From NCBI RefSeq assembly GCF_013359945.1, contig NZ_JABWCS010000206.1, forward strand, positions 1 through 64,000: a DNA stretch of 64,000 nt, written 5' to 3'. Positions 56,002 through 64,000 of the stretch are shown here, in pieces. The notes beneath the pieces were generated by a model. The model was given only the letters and a program-made list of their open reading frames with translations, was not told where the DNA came from and made no database searches. Every line of letters starts with the position of its first letter. Position 1 is the first letter of the stretch. The DNA comes from Paenibacillus agri. GTDB lineage: Bacteria > Bacillota > Bacilli > Paenibacillales > Paenibacillaceae. The translations under genes and the position numbers were made by a program.

Positions 56002-57513
56002 ATGACAGCTATAATTGTATTTCTCATTTACTTGGTATTTATTTATTACATCGGCTTCAAAGGATACCAAAAAATCAAAACCGCAGAAGACCTGCTCGTA
56101 GCGGGCTGGAGCATGCCGCTCTACGTCGTAGCCGGCAGTCTCCTGGCTGCCATGCTGGCCGCACCATTCTTCTTCGCCGCTATCGGGTCCGGTTATACCA
56201 CCGGCGGTTTTGAAGGAACAGCAACGATGGCCGGACTTGGAACCTGTATGGTACTGGGTGCGTTCATCTGGACCCGGCCGCTGCGCAGATTGAAGGGCTG
56301 GACCATTGCCGACTATTACGGCCTGCGCTATGCCAGTAAGAAGCTGGGTGCTTACTCAGGAACTGTAATGACCGTCGCTTTCGGCTTCTTTAATGCGGGG
56401 GCTTTGACGGTCGGAGGAACCTACATCATCCAAGCGATCTTCGATCTTCCTTTTATCCCGGCTGCACTGTTGTTCGTGCTTCTGACGGCGCTATATTCTA
56501 TCATTGGCGGACTATGGGCTGTTGCTTATACGGAAGTCATCCAAGGCCTTCTCTCCATTGTGGGAATCCTGGGGATTACCGTTGCAGTCATTTACTCGTA
56601 CCACGACAACATCTTCCATCCCGATTGGTGGAACGTAAGTACACTATTCAATAAAGGCGGCGCTACATTCTGGAGCTTGTATCTGGTCCTGGCCTTCGGT
56701 GATATTCCTGCAGCTGACTTAGGGCAGCGGGTAGCGGGAGCCAAGAATCCGAAGATTGCCCAGCGGGGGATGATCATCTCCGGTGTCATTGTAATTCTAA
56801 TTAGCTGGATTCCTGGCATGCTAGGCGAAGCCTATAAATTCATTTACCCAGGCAGCCAAAATCCGGAGAACCTCATGCTGGCCTTCGCACAAGGTTACTT
56901 CCCGCCGCTAGTCTCCGCGATCTTCCTGACTGCGCTGGCTGCCATGGGAATGTCGACGCTAGCCGCCTGCTTCGTCGCTTCTTCCGGGGTGTTCACTAAG
57001 AACATTTATCTGGATTTCATCAATACAAACCCTGAACCGAAGAAGCTGCTTCGCGTCTCGCGGATCGGAATTGCGGTTAGTGCCGTTATCGGCTTCATCC
57101 TGGCGATTAACTTTCAGCAGATCATTGATCTGGCTTACCTCGCATGGGATATCATCTTCGTCACAGTCTTCTGGCCGCTCGTTCTAGGTCCATTCTGGCG
57201 AAGAGTCTCCACCATTGCCGTGTGGGCCAGCATCACCGTCGGCCTGCTCTACTACATCATCACTTCCTTCACCGGGGTACCGGGATGGACTACCGAATCC
57301 ACTGGATTCTTTGGTCTGGTGACCGAACTCTGGATGATGCCGGGCATTTCCGGTGTGGTTCTGTCAGGCATTACCATTGTATTGTTCAGCTTCATCTTCC
57401 CGGCTACGCCTGCTGTCCTCGAAATGTTCAATAAACAGAAGGACGCCTCACTGGATGAAGTGAGTGGTACGGATGACATCAATTCTGGTTTTAGCACTCA
57501 CGCTAAAGCTTAG
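56002..57513 (+). CDS. Sodium:solute symporter family protein (SSS)
   Basis: 503 residues with about 13 membrane helices. The family core is AAMLAAPFFFAAIGSGYTTG and TWTRPLR-like (FIWTRPLRRLKGWTIADYYG). TMs 5-9 hold GGLWAVAYTEVIQGLLSIVG and AADLGQRVAGAKNPKIAQRG. SSS carriers take up sugars, amino acids, nucleosides or organic acids with sodium. The exact solute cannot be read. ATG after GGAGGAG. It is the last gene of the chemoreceptor operon. Confidence 0.92.
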   Translation: MTAIIVFLIYLVFIYYIGFKGYQKIKTAEDLLVAGWSMPLYVVAGSLLAAMLAAPFFFAAIGSGYTTGGFEGTATMAGLGTCMVLGAFIWTRPLRRLKGWTIADYYGLRYASKKLGAYSGTVMTVAFGFFNAGALTVGGTYIIQAIFDLPFIPAALLFVLLTALYSIIGGLWAVAYTEVIQGLLSIVGILGITVAVIYSYHDNIFHPDWWNVSTLFNKGGATFWSLYLVLAFGDIPAADLGQRVAGAKNPKIAQRGMIISGVIVILISWIPGMLGEAYKFIYPGSQNPENLMLAFAQGYFPPLVSAIFLTALAAMGMSTLAACFVASSGVFTKNIYLDFINTNPEPKKLLRVSRIGIAVSAVIGFILAINFQQIIDLAYLAWDIIFVTVFWPLVLGPFWRRVSTIAVWASITVGLLYYIITSFTGVPGWTTESTGFFGLVTELWMMPGISGVVLSGITIVLFSFIFPATPAVLEMFNKQKDASLDEVSGTDDINSGFSTHAKA

Positions 57514-57544
57514 TAGAAACCAATTATCATAGTTCAATTCAGCT

Positions 57545-57593
57545 AAAAAGGGCTGTCTGCCGGATCTTCAAGATCCGGTGACAGCCCTTTTTT
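57545..57593 (+). terminator. Terminator of the chemoreceptor-symporter operon
   Basis: AAAAAGGGCTGTC and CCGGATC pair with GATCCGG and GACAGCCCTTTTTT. The nearly uninterrupted stem has a T-run, placed right after the symporter. Confidence 0.92.
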
Positions 57594-57663
57594 ATGATGA
57601 ATCTGATTCCTATTGATCCGAGATATGTGATCTCTTTTAGTAAAGACTCCTGAAGTGTAATTA

Positions 57664-57846
57664 ACGACATTTTTGTATCTTAAACGCCCAACAATTAAGA
57701 GATCATGGTGACTAAGGACAATTTTGTACCTTAAATGTTCCACAATACGCCTTTAAGTGTGATTCCCCATAAATTAAGATACAATAATGCCGTTATTTCT
57801 ATTATTTACCTCCATCTAATAAAAATAAGATACAAAAATGCTGTTA
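57664..57846. repeat. Four-copy 20-base repeat cluster, two direct and two inverted
   Basis: R1 ACGACATTTTTGTATCTTAA (57664-57683) and R2 GGACAATTTTGTACCTTAAA (57716-57735) are direct copies 52 bases apart. R3 TTAAGATACAATAATGCCGT (57774-57793) and R4 ATAAGATACAAAAATGCTGT (57825-57844) are in the opposite orientation, 51 bases apart. The near-symmetric spacing suggests a palindromic element or a large RNA hairpin. No coding frame is supported. Confidence 0.75.
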
Positions 57847-57849
57847 GTT

Positions 57850-58055
57850 GGAAAGTTGAGCCCTTTTTCACGTTTAAGAAGACGGAGAAAGAGGAGTGGA
57901 GGAACTAGATTTACCTCTAATGCCCTGACTTCACCAGAATCACACCCGCTCTTCAAATCCGGAGACAGTTCAGCTTATGGGGGCGAGCTTTCCTACCGAA
58001 AGCTTTCAGACAAGCGCTTCACTTCCTCAGCTCTCCCTTCATTCCTGACGCCAAA
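57850..58055. repeat. Dispersed intergenic repeat, copy C (diverged)
   Basis: It shares with copy A a 55-base core: ACAG-TAT/TTATG, GCGAGCTTTCCTA, then GAAAGCTTT and AGAC-A-CGCT (57975-58020), preceded by CTTCAAATCCGGAGACAG (cf. GTTGAAATCTGGGAACA in copies A and B) and followed by CCCTTCATTCCTGAC. It lacks a clear terminal inverted repeat. An incidental 78-codon frame crosses it. Confidence 0.65.
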
Positions 58056-58057
58056 AC

Positions 58058-59224
58058 TTACAGCGTCTCTGTAGTGAGCGTAAACCCTTCGATCACAGCA
58101 TCTTCGTCAACCTCAATCAAAATGCAGCGTCTCCCTTGATAATTCACCTGCTTCACATACTTTAAATCCTGCGGGCTGATCGAAATCGTAGCTACCTTTG
58201 TATCGATCTTAATCGATTTGGTAGTGAATTTCGGCATCACGCTGCTCGCCTTCATCTCATAATGCTTATTGTCGACGATCGTTTCAAACGCCCGTTCCAC
58301 TTTCTCCGGAGTCACATTCTCTACGCCGCTTACCGTTAGGACGCGTTCCAGATCTTTATAATCGAGCCGTGGAGGCTCTTCCTGGTCTTCGTTAGTTTCG
58401 ATGACCTGATAGATTTCCTCATACACCTGTGCGAGGGTGGTTGCGTCAATTTGTTCCCCTGCCACTTCCTTCACGATATCTTCAAAAATAGCTCTCTCTT
58501 CCAGTGCCGTCACGGATCTTTCGGCATTCAAGACCTGCTCGATGAAATGCGGATCTGGAAAGTTCGATTTTCCCGTACAATACAGAATACGGTTCACATC
58601 GGAATAATTGTCCGTCACGCTCGGGTAAAAGAAGCCCTGCTCCGGCGTACTTAACTTGACGATCGGATCTACAATGACATTGTATTTATATTCCTTCTCC
58701 ACATAATCAAATAAGAGAGCTTTCCGTTGCTTCTCCGTGGAATTCACGCTACATAAAATGAACGGATGCGCGAACATCTCGTTCTTCTCGCTTTCCTCAG
58801 CTTCATCGTTTCTTTCTTTGGTCGGCCGGTAATATTGTCCGCGAACGAAAGTAACAACCGTATCCCGTTCAAAATGGGTATCCGCCATCATTCTATCCAC
58901 CAACAGCAGCATCAAATCCTGCCATTCATCCGGATCACCTGTCACTAACGCTTGGTGAAGCATTACCTGCGTCGGCTCCTCGGCTTCCGCTTGAAACTTC
59001 AACTCGAACAACTTCTGATCCAATTCACCGGTCAGCAGTTTTTTGAAGTTGCCCATATACAGCTCCTGCTTCTCTCTGTCCACCAGTCCAAACGGCTGGC
59101 GCTCCCAGTGATAGATCTCGTTGCTTTCCTTCATAATATACACGTTGAGAATGTCGTAAATATTCAGCAAATCGTGATCCAACTTAAACTGCTTGCGTAT
59201 ATGCGCGACTTCTTTCTTTATCAT
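58058..59224 (-). CDS. DUF4317-family protein
   Basis: 388 residues, acidic and cytosolic. Sequence blocks VAHIRKQFKLDHDLLNIYDI, ERQPFGLVDREKQELYMGNF and LYCTGKSNFPDPHFIEQVL fit DUF4317, a Firmicutes family of unknown function. No catalytic motif was seen. ATG follows TAGGAG with a long spacer, so the start is less certain. Confidence 0.78.
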   Translation of the reverse strand: MIKKEVAHIRKQFKLDHDLLNIYDILNVYIMKESNEIYHWERQPFGLVDREKQELYMGNFKKLLTGELDQKLFELKFQAEAEEPTQVMLHQALVTGDPDEWQDLMLLLVDRMMADTHFERDTVVTFVRGQYYRPTKERNDEAEESEKNEMFAHPFILCSVNSTEKQRKALLFDYVEKEYKYNVIVDPIVKLSTPEQGFFYPSVTDNYSDVNRILYCTGKSNFPDPHFIEQVLNAERSVTALEERAIFEDIVKEVAGEQIDATTLAQVYEEIYQVIETNEDQEEPPRLDYKDLERVLTVSGVENVTPEKVERAFETIVDNKHYEMKASSVMPKFTTKSIKIDTKVATISISPQDLKYVKQVNYQGRRCILIEVDEDAVIEGFTLTTETL

Positions 59225-59294
59225 GATTCGTTAAACAACTCCTACGAATTAAATTGGCTTTATCAGTATAAATCATATAACAAACCTTCGCTAT

Positions 59295-59310
59295 ATAAGA
59301 CGAACTTAGA
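59295..59310 (+). repeat. Solo end of the dispersed repeat family
   Basis: ATAAGACGAACTTAGA matches the left terminus of copy B (ATAAGACGAACTTAAG) upstream of the DUF4317 gene, with no recognisable body beside it. It could be a remnant or a chance match. Confidence 0.35.
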
Positions 59311-59410
59311 AGGGCTCTAGACCATGAATAGAAATCTTTTGCCTTGCCTATCTTAACATGATACAATAAAACAAAATTCAAATAATGCGCATAGGAAAGG
59401 TGTGTTTTAA

Positions 59411-60019
59411 ATGAGCTCAACTCGTATTTTAGAAGAAATCTCGGCAGAGGTTCAGCCTTACCGCAGCGCTGAGAACGGTGTCTCTTCATTGTTTCTGAAT
59501 CGCTGGTCGCCGCGTGCATTTGAGGATCGCAAAGTATCCGAAGAAGATTTAAATGCGATTTTGGGGGCCGCTCATTGGGCACCTTCCTCATATAATGATC
59601 AGCCATGGCGGTTTGTAGTCGCAAAGACAGAGGAACAATTGGCTGTATTTCATCAGTTCCTGGGCGATTTCAACAAGCTTTGGGCGTCCACAGCGCCAGT
59701 GCTCGTGCTCGTAGCTTCCGATACCAAACGTGAGAACGGCGATCCTAATGGAGCGCATGCATTTGATGCAGGAACTGCTTGGGGCTATTTGGCACTTGAA
59801 GCAACGCTGAAAGGACTTGCAACCCATGCCATTGGCGGGTTCGACCGCCAGCAAGCTAAAGCAGCCTTGAACTTGCCTGAGCAGTACGATCTCCATGCCG
59901 TCATTGCCATTGGCTACCAAGGAGATAAGAGTAGTTTGCCTGCTCCGATTCAAGAGAGAGAGGTCCCGAGTAGCCGAAAATTGCTTAGCGAAGTCGTTTT
60001 CGAGGGAACTTATAAATAA
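59411..60019 (+). CDS. Nitroreductase-family oxidoreductase
   Basis: 202 residues with the FMN-binding start NRWSPRAFEDRKVSEEDLNA, AAHWAPSSYNDQPWRFVVAK and the C-terminal GGFDRQQAKAALNLPEQYDL. Family members reduce nitro compounds, quinones or flavins. The substrate is unknown. ATG follows GAAAGGTGTG. Single gene with a terminator. Confidence 0.9.
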   Translation: MSSTRILEEISAEVQPYRSAENGVSSLFLNRWSPRAFEDRKVSEEDLNAILGAAHWAPSSYNDQPWRFVVAKTEEQLAVFHQFLGDFNKLWASTAPVLVLVASDTKRENGDPNGAHAFDAGTAWGYLALEATLKGLATHAIGGFDRQQAKAALNLPEQYDLHAVIAIGYQGDKSSLPAPIQEREVPSSRKLLSEVVFEGTYK

Positions 60020-60030
60020 TCCCCCACTTA

Positions 60031-60072
60031 AAAACGGTCTTTATCCATCAAGGATGAAGACCGTTTATTTTT
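60031..60072 (+). terminator. Terminator of the nitroreductase gene
   Basis: AAACGGTCTT pairs with AAGACCGTTT around a 15-base loop, and ATTTTTG follows. Confidence 0.8.
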
Positions 60073-60117
60073 GCGTGTATGTAAGGGTAAGGGTGAGTAG
60101 ATTTCAGGTCGGAATTT

Positions 60118-60516
60118 CTAATCTGCGTTTATAAATGCCTTTACCTCATCATTAAAATCACTGTAAAATGCTTTAGACCTATTTTCATTACCAGTTCTTC
60201 TAGAAATCCGATTAATCTGCATTGCAGCTGTAACACTATTCGTTAATGTAATAAACTTCTTTGGTATTTCATCACTAATTCCAACCGTTGTATCATCCCA
60301 AACTTTATTAACTTCTGGTGTCCAAACCCCACTTGCTTCACGGTTATCTATCACAATTGCCTTTGTGTCTTGATCCTTAACAGATGCTTTTAACAATTCC
60401 GCAATGGCATATGCTTCCTCAATGGTTACACGAAAGCTTGCATGTTTAATATAAAAAATCCCTCCTTCTTTCCAATAGGTAGTTGTTTTGGGTAATTGAT
60501 TATCAAATGTATACAT
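60118..60516 (-). CDS. Conserved protein of unknown function (STAS-like?)
   Basis: 132 residues. Regular strand-helix alternation (GGIFYIKHASFRVTIEEAYA, DTKAIVIDNREASGVWTPEV, VTAAMQINRISRR) resembles an SpoIIAA/STAS fold, but no diagnostic phospho-serine motif is seen. The frame runs to a TTG at 60537, yet ATG 60516, after AAAGGATGAGG, is preferred. With the AraC gene upstream (45-base gap) it forms an AT-rich, unusual patch. Confidence 0.5.
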   Translation of the reverse strand: MYTFDNQLPKTTTYWKEGGIFYIKHASFRVTIEEAYAIAELLKASVKDQDTKAIVIDNREASGVWTPEVNKVWDDTTVGISDEIPKKFITLTNSVTAAMQINRISRRTGNENRSKAFYSDFNDEVKAFINAD

Positions 60517-60561
60517 AGAGACCTCATCCTTTTTCAATTATTCTAAATAAACTATATATAT

Positions 60562-61545
60562 TTATTGTCTTTTATATTCACTTATCGTCATACCTGTCCA
60601 CATATGAAATGCTCTTACAAATGAATTTAAATCTTGATATCCTAAGAGATAAGCTATCTCATCAGATAACATCCCAGAATTTTTTAAATAATGCCTTGCA
60701 AGCAGTTCTCTAGTATGGTTTAACTGCTTCTGAAATGTAGTATTTTCTTCATTTAATTTTCTTTGAAGCGTTCTTTTGCTACAGCCTAATTTTGATGATA
60801 CATTATCTATACTTCCTTCTCCTGCGGGTAAAAGCTCTGTGAGTGCACTTCTAACTCTAGCTGCATAAGTGTCATCTACGTCTAATTCATTAAGCCGTCT
60901 TCTTAATTCTGGCTCAAAATACTCCCACATGGCATCATTCTGGCTTATAAAAGGACAAAGCGCATCTTGCTTTGATATAGTCAGTACGTTTCTTGGTCCT
61001 ATTTTAGGTCTTACGCCAAAAAACTTCTCATAATCATCATGATCTATCTTATGCTTTGTCATCACTTCTATGGGTATAATATGAGTTTTTGTAGCATTTC
61101 TCATAAGCTGTACTAAAAACACCATTTCTAATGCAGTTAAAAACTCTGGTATTTCATGTTCTTCATTCTCAAAAACGATCTCTAAAGTTATGTAATCCCT
61201 GTTTTCGTTAATTAGAAATACTAATGGACCTGTAAGTTTTTTATATGTCGCTATTCTTTTCATACAAGTTAATGCATTCTTACTGCAATAAGCTGCAAAA
61301 ACAGGTGGAGAAAAAGTTTCTATACTTTCTAATGTACCAATCTTTATTGGCGCGCACTCATCAATGGACAGTTCTTTAAGTGCTTCCATGAATCTTATAT
61401 ATTCAGTAGCTGTTAATGAAGATATTGGACGAGTAAATAAATCTTCAGGCAAGTCGGATTTTTTCAGGGCCTCTATAGTTGATATTCCAATTTTCTCGAT
61501 TAAATCATCAAATCTCCTATCTATTACAACTCTACTATTAGACAT
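60562..61545 (-). CDS. AraC-family regulator with Arabinose_bd-type N-terminus
   Basis: 327 residues. An N-terminal ligand domain of the Arabinose_bd type (LTATEYIRFMEALKELSIDE, SPPVFAAYCSKNALTCMKRI) precedes a C-terminal AraC HTH (KLGCSKRTLQRKLNEENTTF and EIAYLLGYQDLNSFVRAFHM). This variant is widespread in proteobacteria and less usual in Bacilli. Its codon use is more AT-rich than neighbours, hinting at lateral origin. ATG after GTAGGAGGG. Confidence 0.85.
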   Translation of the reverse strand: MSNSRVVIDRRFDDLIEKIGISTIEALKKSDLPEDLFTRPISSLTATEYIRFMEALKELSIDECAPIKIGTLESIETFSPPVFAAYCSKNALTCMKRIATYKKLTGPLVFLINENRDYITLEIVFENEEHEIPEFLTALEMVFLVQLMRNATKTHIIPIEVMTKHKIDHDDYEKFFGVRPKIGPRNVLTISKQDALCPFISQNDAMWEYFEPELRRRLNELDVDDTYAARVRSALTELLPAGEGSIDNVSSKLGCSKRTLQRKLNEENTTFQKQLNHTRELLARHYLKNSGMLSDEIAYLLGYQDLNSFVRAFHMWTGMTISEYKRQ

Positions 61546-61717
61546 ATATCCCTCCTACTATTTCACAGATACTTAGTCATAATTGCATCTATATATTCAA
61601 CTTCCCTTATGTTAAACATTATATCCTTTAGGCCACACGATTTTAACGACATTTCACGCCATTATTCTTTCAATTCACGCCAGAGCGTAGTTGAGTTCGA
61701 ATCCATTATAGAATAGC

Positions 61718-61747
61718 AAAAAGACACGGAAGAACCATTCCGTGCCT
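61718..61747 (-). terminator. Terminator of the 61757 AraC gene
   Basis: GACACGGAA and TTCCGTGCC pair around a six-base loop. On the minus strand the hairpin is followed by TTTTTGC, right after the gene. Confidence 0.8.
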
Positions 61748-61756
61748 AATATCAGA

Positions 61757-62653
61757 TTATCCCTCAGCAATAGAAACTCCGGCAACGTTACGCTGTCTCA
61801 TGGCGGATGGAGGAATTCCGTACTTCTTCTTCCAGACTTTTGAGAAGTGCGAAACATTTTCGAAGCCTGTGGCGTAACAGACTTCCGTTATGGATATTCC
61901 CGAATGGGTTAATAGCTCCTTGGCCTTCTCTAACCTGCGGTTACGAATCCATTGAATGGCAGGCTCATTATAGATCTTCCGAAATTCCCGTTTGAAGGTC
62001 GATAAGCTCCTGCCGGACAAATAGGCCAGATCCTGAAGCGATACAGGGTTCAGCAGATTTTTTTCCACCACCTCTACAATGCTTGTAGGGCGTTGCTGCC
62101 TGAGCTGTAGAATTTGGTTCAATAACCCTTTGTCCGCGTCCAATATATCAAATAGAAGCTCCAGCATTTTCAGTTTTATTAATTCGTCTTGAATGGCCTC
62201 CGGTTTTTCAAAATAGGGTTTGAGTGATGCAACATAGCTTAGCAGGCGCTCATTCACCGAATGAACAGCAGTCGGAGCAGGTGATACAGGCTCAGAAGAA
62301 GGAAAACTCGATATTTTCATAAACTCATGAAGCAACTCATCTTTCAGAAAGAACATCATATAATCCAAGACATGCCTCGAATCCTCTTCCCCATACTTCT
62401 CATACTCAACGGCGATGCCTTTATGCAAAAGTAACATTTCATTTTTCCTTACCGTATATTTCTGCTCACCGTATCTGACGATGTAGACCCCTTCCAGAAC
62501 AACCAATAAAACATGGTCCTGCAGATACATCCTTCCGGTCTTGATATCCGAATAGCCGCATGCTCCCATGACCGATAATCCTTTTAACTTCAACATGCTA
62601 ACGCTAGCTATACTCTGAGGCATTTTCACAGCCTTTCTAATTACTGACCCCAT
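61757..62653 (-). CDS. AraC-family transcriptional regulator
   Basis: 298 residues. The N-terminal cupin (DHVLLVVLEGVYIVRYGEQK) is followed by a double HTH: LSGRSLSTFKREFRKIYNEP and ITEVCYATGFENVSHFSKVW. This ExsA-like layout is typical of activators of a single neighbouring operon. ATG after TAAGGAG. Divergent from the NTF2-like gene, which it may control. Confidence 0.88.
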   Translation of the reverse strand: MGSVIRKAVKMPQSIASVSMLKLKGLSVMGACGYSDIKTGRMYLQDHVLLVVLEGVYIVRYGEQKYTVRKNEMLLLHKGIAVEYEKYGEEDSRHVLDYMMFFLKDELLHEFMKISSFPSSEPVSPAPTAVHSVNERLLSYVASLKPYFEKPEAIQDELIKLKMLELLFDILDADKGLLNQILQLRQQRPTSIVEVVEKNLLNPVSLQDLAYLSGRSLSTFKREFRKIYNEPAIQWIRNRRLEKAKELLTHSGISITEVCYATGFENVSHFSKVWKKKYGIPPSAMRQRNVAGVSIAEG

Positions 62654-62866
62654 TCACCTCACTCCTTATCTGAGTAAAAGATAACACAAAGGCAGCAAGA
62701 CAATCCAATGCTCGTTCGAATGAGCCGAATTGACAACAAAAATGACCTGTACGACAAAGCTTTAAAACTTCAGCCCGGTTACTATAAGGATAGAAGTTAT
62801 GCAACAAGCAAAATATATGTAGCAAGAACAGATACACAAATATATGAAGGAAAAGGTGTGGAAAAA
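62654..62866. promoter_or_regulatory. Divergent promoter region of AraC and NTF2-like genes
   Basis: About 213 bases between the divergent starts. An in-frame upstream extension of the NTF2-like protein (from 62708) has no ribosome site and looks non-coding, so this stretch is read as regulatory. Confidence 0.4.
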
Positions 62867-63331
62867 ATGACAACTGTAAAAAAATTATCCCTTGAAGAAA
62901 TTGCTGACCGTGATGCCATCCGCGATCTTGTTGATGCCTATGCATTCTGTGCAGACACGAGAGATGCTGAAGGTCAAATGGCTCTATTCACTGAAGATAC
63001 GCTATTTAGAGTATTTATGGATGAACGTCAGGCAGAACCAGATCAAGTCATTAATAGTAGACAAGATTTGTTCCCTGTGTTTGACAACCTGAACACCTAT
63101 ACCTCCACTATGCATTTTAATGGCCAAAGCAAGATCAACTTGTCTGGTGATACTGCGACTGGGACAACCTATTGTTTCGCGCACCATTTAACCGTTGATG
63201 GAGATAACAAAAATTTGATGGTGGCAACGATCAGATATTTCGACGAGTTCGTCAAAATTAACAATGCCTGGTTCTTCAAAAAGAGAGATCTTAAGGTTGC
63301 ATGGGTTGAAACTAAACCTCAACATAGCTAA
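62867..63331 (+). CDS. NTF2-like (SnoaL_4-type) small protein
   Basis: 154 residues with an ADRDAIRDLVDAYAFCADTRD start and the cone-fold pattern GQMALFTEDTLFRVFMDE. The family includes ring hydroxylating dioxygenase-like beta subunits, steroid isomerases and other small hydrolases and isomerases. Putative catalytic Asp is in CADTRD. ATG 62867 follows AAAAGGTGTGG. An upstream reading frame from 62708 is not used. Divergent from AraC. Confidence 0.78.
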   Translation: MTTVKKLSLEEIADRDAIRDLVDAYAFCADTRDAEGQMALFTEDTLFRVFMDERQAEPDQVINSRQDLFPVFDNLNTYTSTMHFNGQSKINLSGDTATGTTYCFAHHLTVDGDNKNLMVATIRYFDEFVKINNAWFFKKRDLKVAWVETKPQHS

Positions 63332-63406
63332 ATCGCCCGCATAACCGTTTTCCTCTGAGGCTTAATTCACTTGTAACTTCGCTTCGATTTGTCCTCAACA
63401 ATTCAA

Positions 63407-63453
63407 AACACCTGTTAATACCGGACTCTTATTGCCCAGTATTGACAGGTGTT
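63407..63453. terminator. Bidirectional terminator between NTF2-like and isochorismatase genes
   Basis: AACACCTGTTAATAC pairs with GTATTGACAGGTGTT (one mismatch) around a 17-base loop, between convergent genes. Confidence 0.8.
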
Positions 63454-63468
63454 CTAATTTATAACGGT

Positions 63469-64000
63469 TTACTTCCCTGCAATCAAATGACCAGCTCGTT
63501 CCCGAATCTCTTGAATAATTTCACCCGTTGGCGAGACTTGCCCAAACTCATAGGCAATCACTGTCAGCGTTATACGCTGAATATCCTCGGCAGCAATGGC
63601 CCCCCAGCCCATATCCGGGTAATCCATTGCTGCATTGCCATCGCTCAGAAAAATAATTTTGTATTCCCGATGTGCCCCATCGCGAACCGTTGTTTCGCAG
63701 CACACATTGGTCACTGTGCCGCAGATAATAAGCGTATCGACATCATGTTTTCTTAAAATAGTATCCAGATCGGTATCATGAAAGCCACTGTAGAACAGTT
63801 TATCCACGATAATGTCACCAGGAAGCGGCTCCAGTTCGTCTATAATCTCCACTCCATGCGTGCCTCTTTTCAATATTTCATCCACATTCGGATACATATC
63901 CTTCATCCTACCGGTATCGCTGCCGTCTCCCCGTACGATATGGCGAAGATAAATGACCGGCATCCCGGCCTCACGAGCGGCTACAGTCAGTTCCTGAATA
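63469..64000 (-). CDS. Isochorismatase-family cysteine hydrolase (5' end beyond window)
   Basis: The visible part is about 177 residues: IQELTVAAREAG, then MPVIYLRH, with the catalytic Lys in IVDKLFYSGFHDTDLD and the nucleophile Cys in GTVTNVCCETTVRDGAH. The N-terminal catalytic Asp would lie past base 64000. The frame has no stop to the window edge, so the ATG at 63963 is probably internal. Members hydrolyse amides or vinyl ethers such as isochorismate or nicotinamide, and the substrate here is open. Confidence 0.9.
   Translation of the reverse strand, partial: IQELTVAAREAGMPVIYLRHIVRGDGSDTGRMKDMYPNVDEILKRGTHGVEIIDELEPLPGDIIVDKLFYSGFHDTDLDTILRKHDVDTLIICGTVTNVCCETTVRDGAHREYKIIFLSDGNAAMDYPDMGWGAIAAEDIQRITLTVIAYEFGQVSPTGEIIQEIRERAGHLIAGK

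Noticed and set aside
57838..58074. 78-codon plus-strand frame in repeat copy C
   Set aside because: Basic, Ser-rich translation typical of non-coding repeat DNA, and the frame runs into the opposite gene.
62708..62866. N-terminal extension of the NTF2-like protein
   Set aside because: No ribosome site at 62708, the added residues match no NTF2-like fold, and the region is needed for divergent promoters.

Overview
The window looks like chromosomal DNA of a Paenibacillus-type Firmicute. The signs are strong AGGAGG ribosome binding sites, frequent TTG and GTG starts, moderate GC, many short U-tailed intrinsic terminators, a bacillithiol gene pair (bshB2 and its yojF-type partner), CD3324, DUF4003 and DUF4317 family genes, and a sugar ABC importer that lacks its own ATPase. 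Genus is inferred from gene content only. No rRNA, tRNA, prophage or CRISPR array was seen.

Layout. 1-230: tail of an IS1182-type transposase and its 3' hairpins. 255-2990: a lone SUKH gene and thiC behind a TPP riboswitch with a terminator. 3059-5290: small operon (unknown protein, APH-type kinase, HEAT protein). 5311-6968: divergent HxlR regulator and MFS exporter. 7023-14802: AraC regulator, secreted beta-propeller-like protein, lipoprotein and two permeases of a carbohydrate importer, phosphoesterase, Gfo/Idh oxidoreductase and GNAT. 15011-19203: single metabolic and regulatory genes and an inverted-repeat element. 19305-23605: RNA-repair locus, with rtcB and an RlaP-type nucleotidyltransferase divergent from two overlapping WYL regulators. 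23639-29233: pentapeptide protein, GNAT with a truncated P-loop kinase, APH kinase, AraC-GyrI regulator, P-loop kinase and a soluble PAS chemoreceptor. 29234-30190: a non-coding-looking stretch that holds a 26-residue type I toxin with a candidate antisense RNA. 30195-37487: EamA transporter, two double-DUF427 proteins flanking a leader-controlled ABC importer plus flavin monooxygenase operon, and bshB2/yojF. 37818-48892: zinc-ribbon membrane protein, PIG-V-like protein, DUF4003, a MacB/FtsX-type ABC system and a heterodimeric ABC exporter. 48933-53189: a giant HEAT protein and yaaA. 53453-57513: an operon of chemoreceptor, SDR dehydrogenase and sodium:solute symporter. 57545-64000: repeats, DUF4317, nitroreductase, a low-GC pair (unknown protein and AraC), another AraC divergent from an NTF2-like protein, and an isochorismatase-family gene cut by the window end.

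Strongest items for a second look: the rtcB/RlaP/WYL/WYL locus; a dispersed intergenic repeat family (copies near 25.2, 32.0 and 57.9 kb, with ATAAGAYGAAC ends on one copy and a hairpin conserved in two); the unexplained attenuated leader with a tandem-repeat operator at 35.17-35.32 kb; the type I toxin locus; the inverted-repeat leader at 16.72-16.83 kb; and the chemoreceptor-dehydrogenase-symporter operon. None is proven new from sequence alone.
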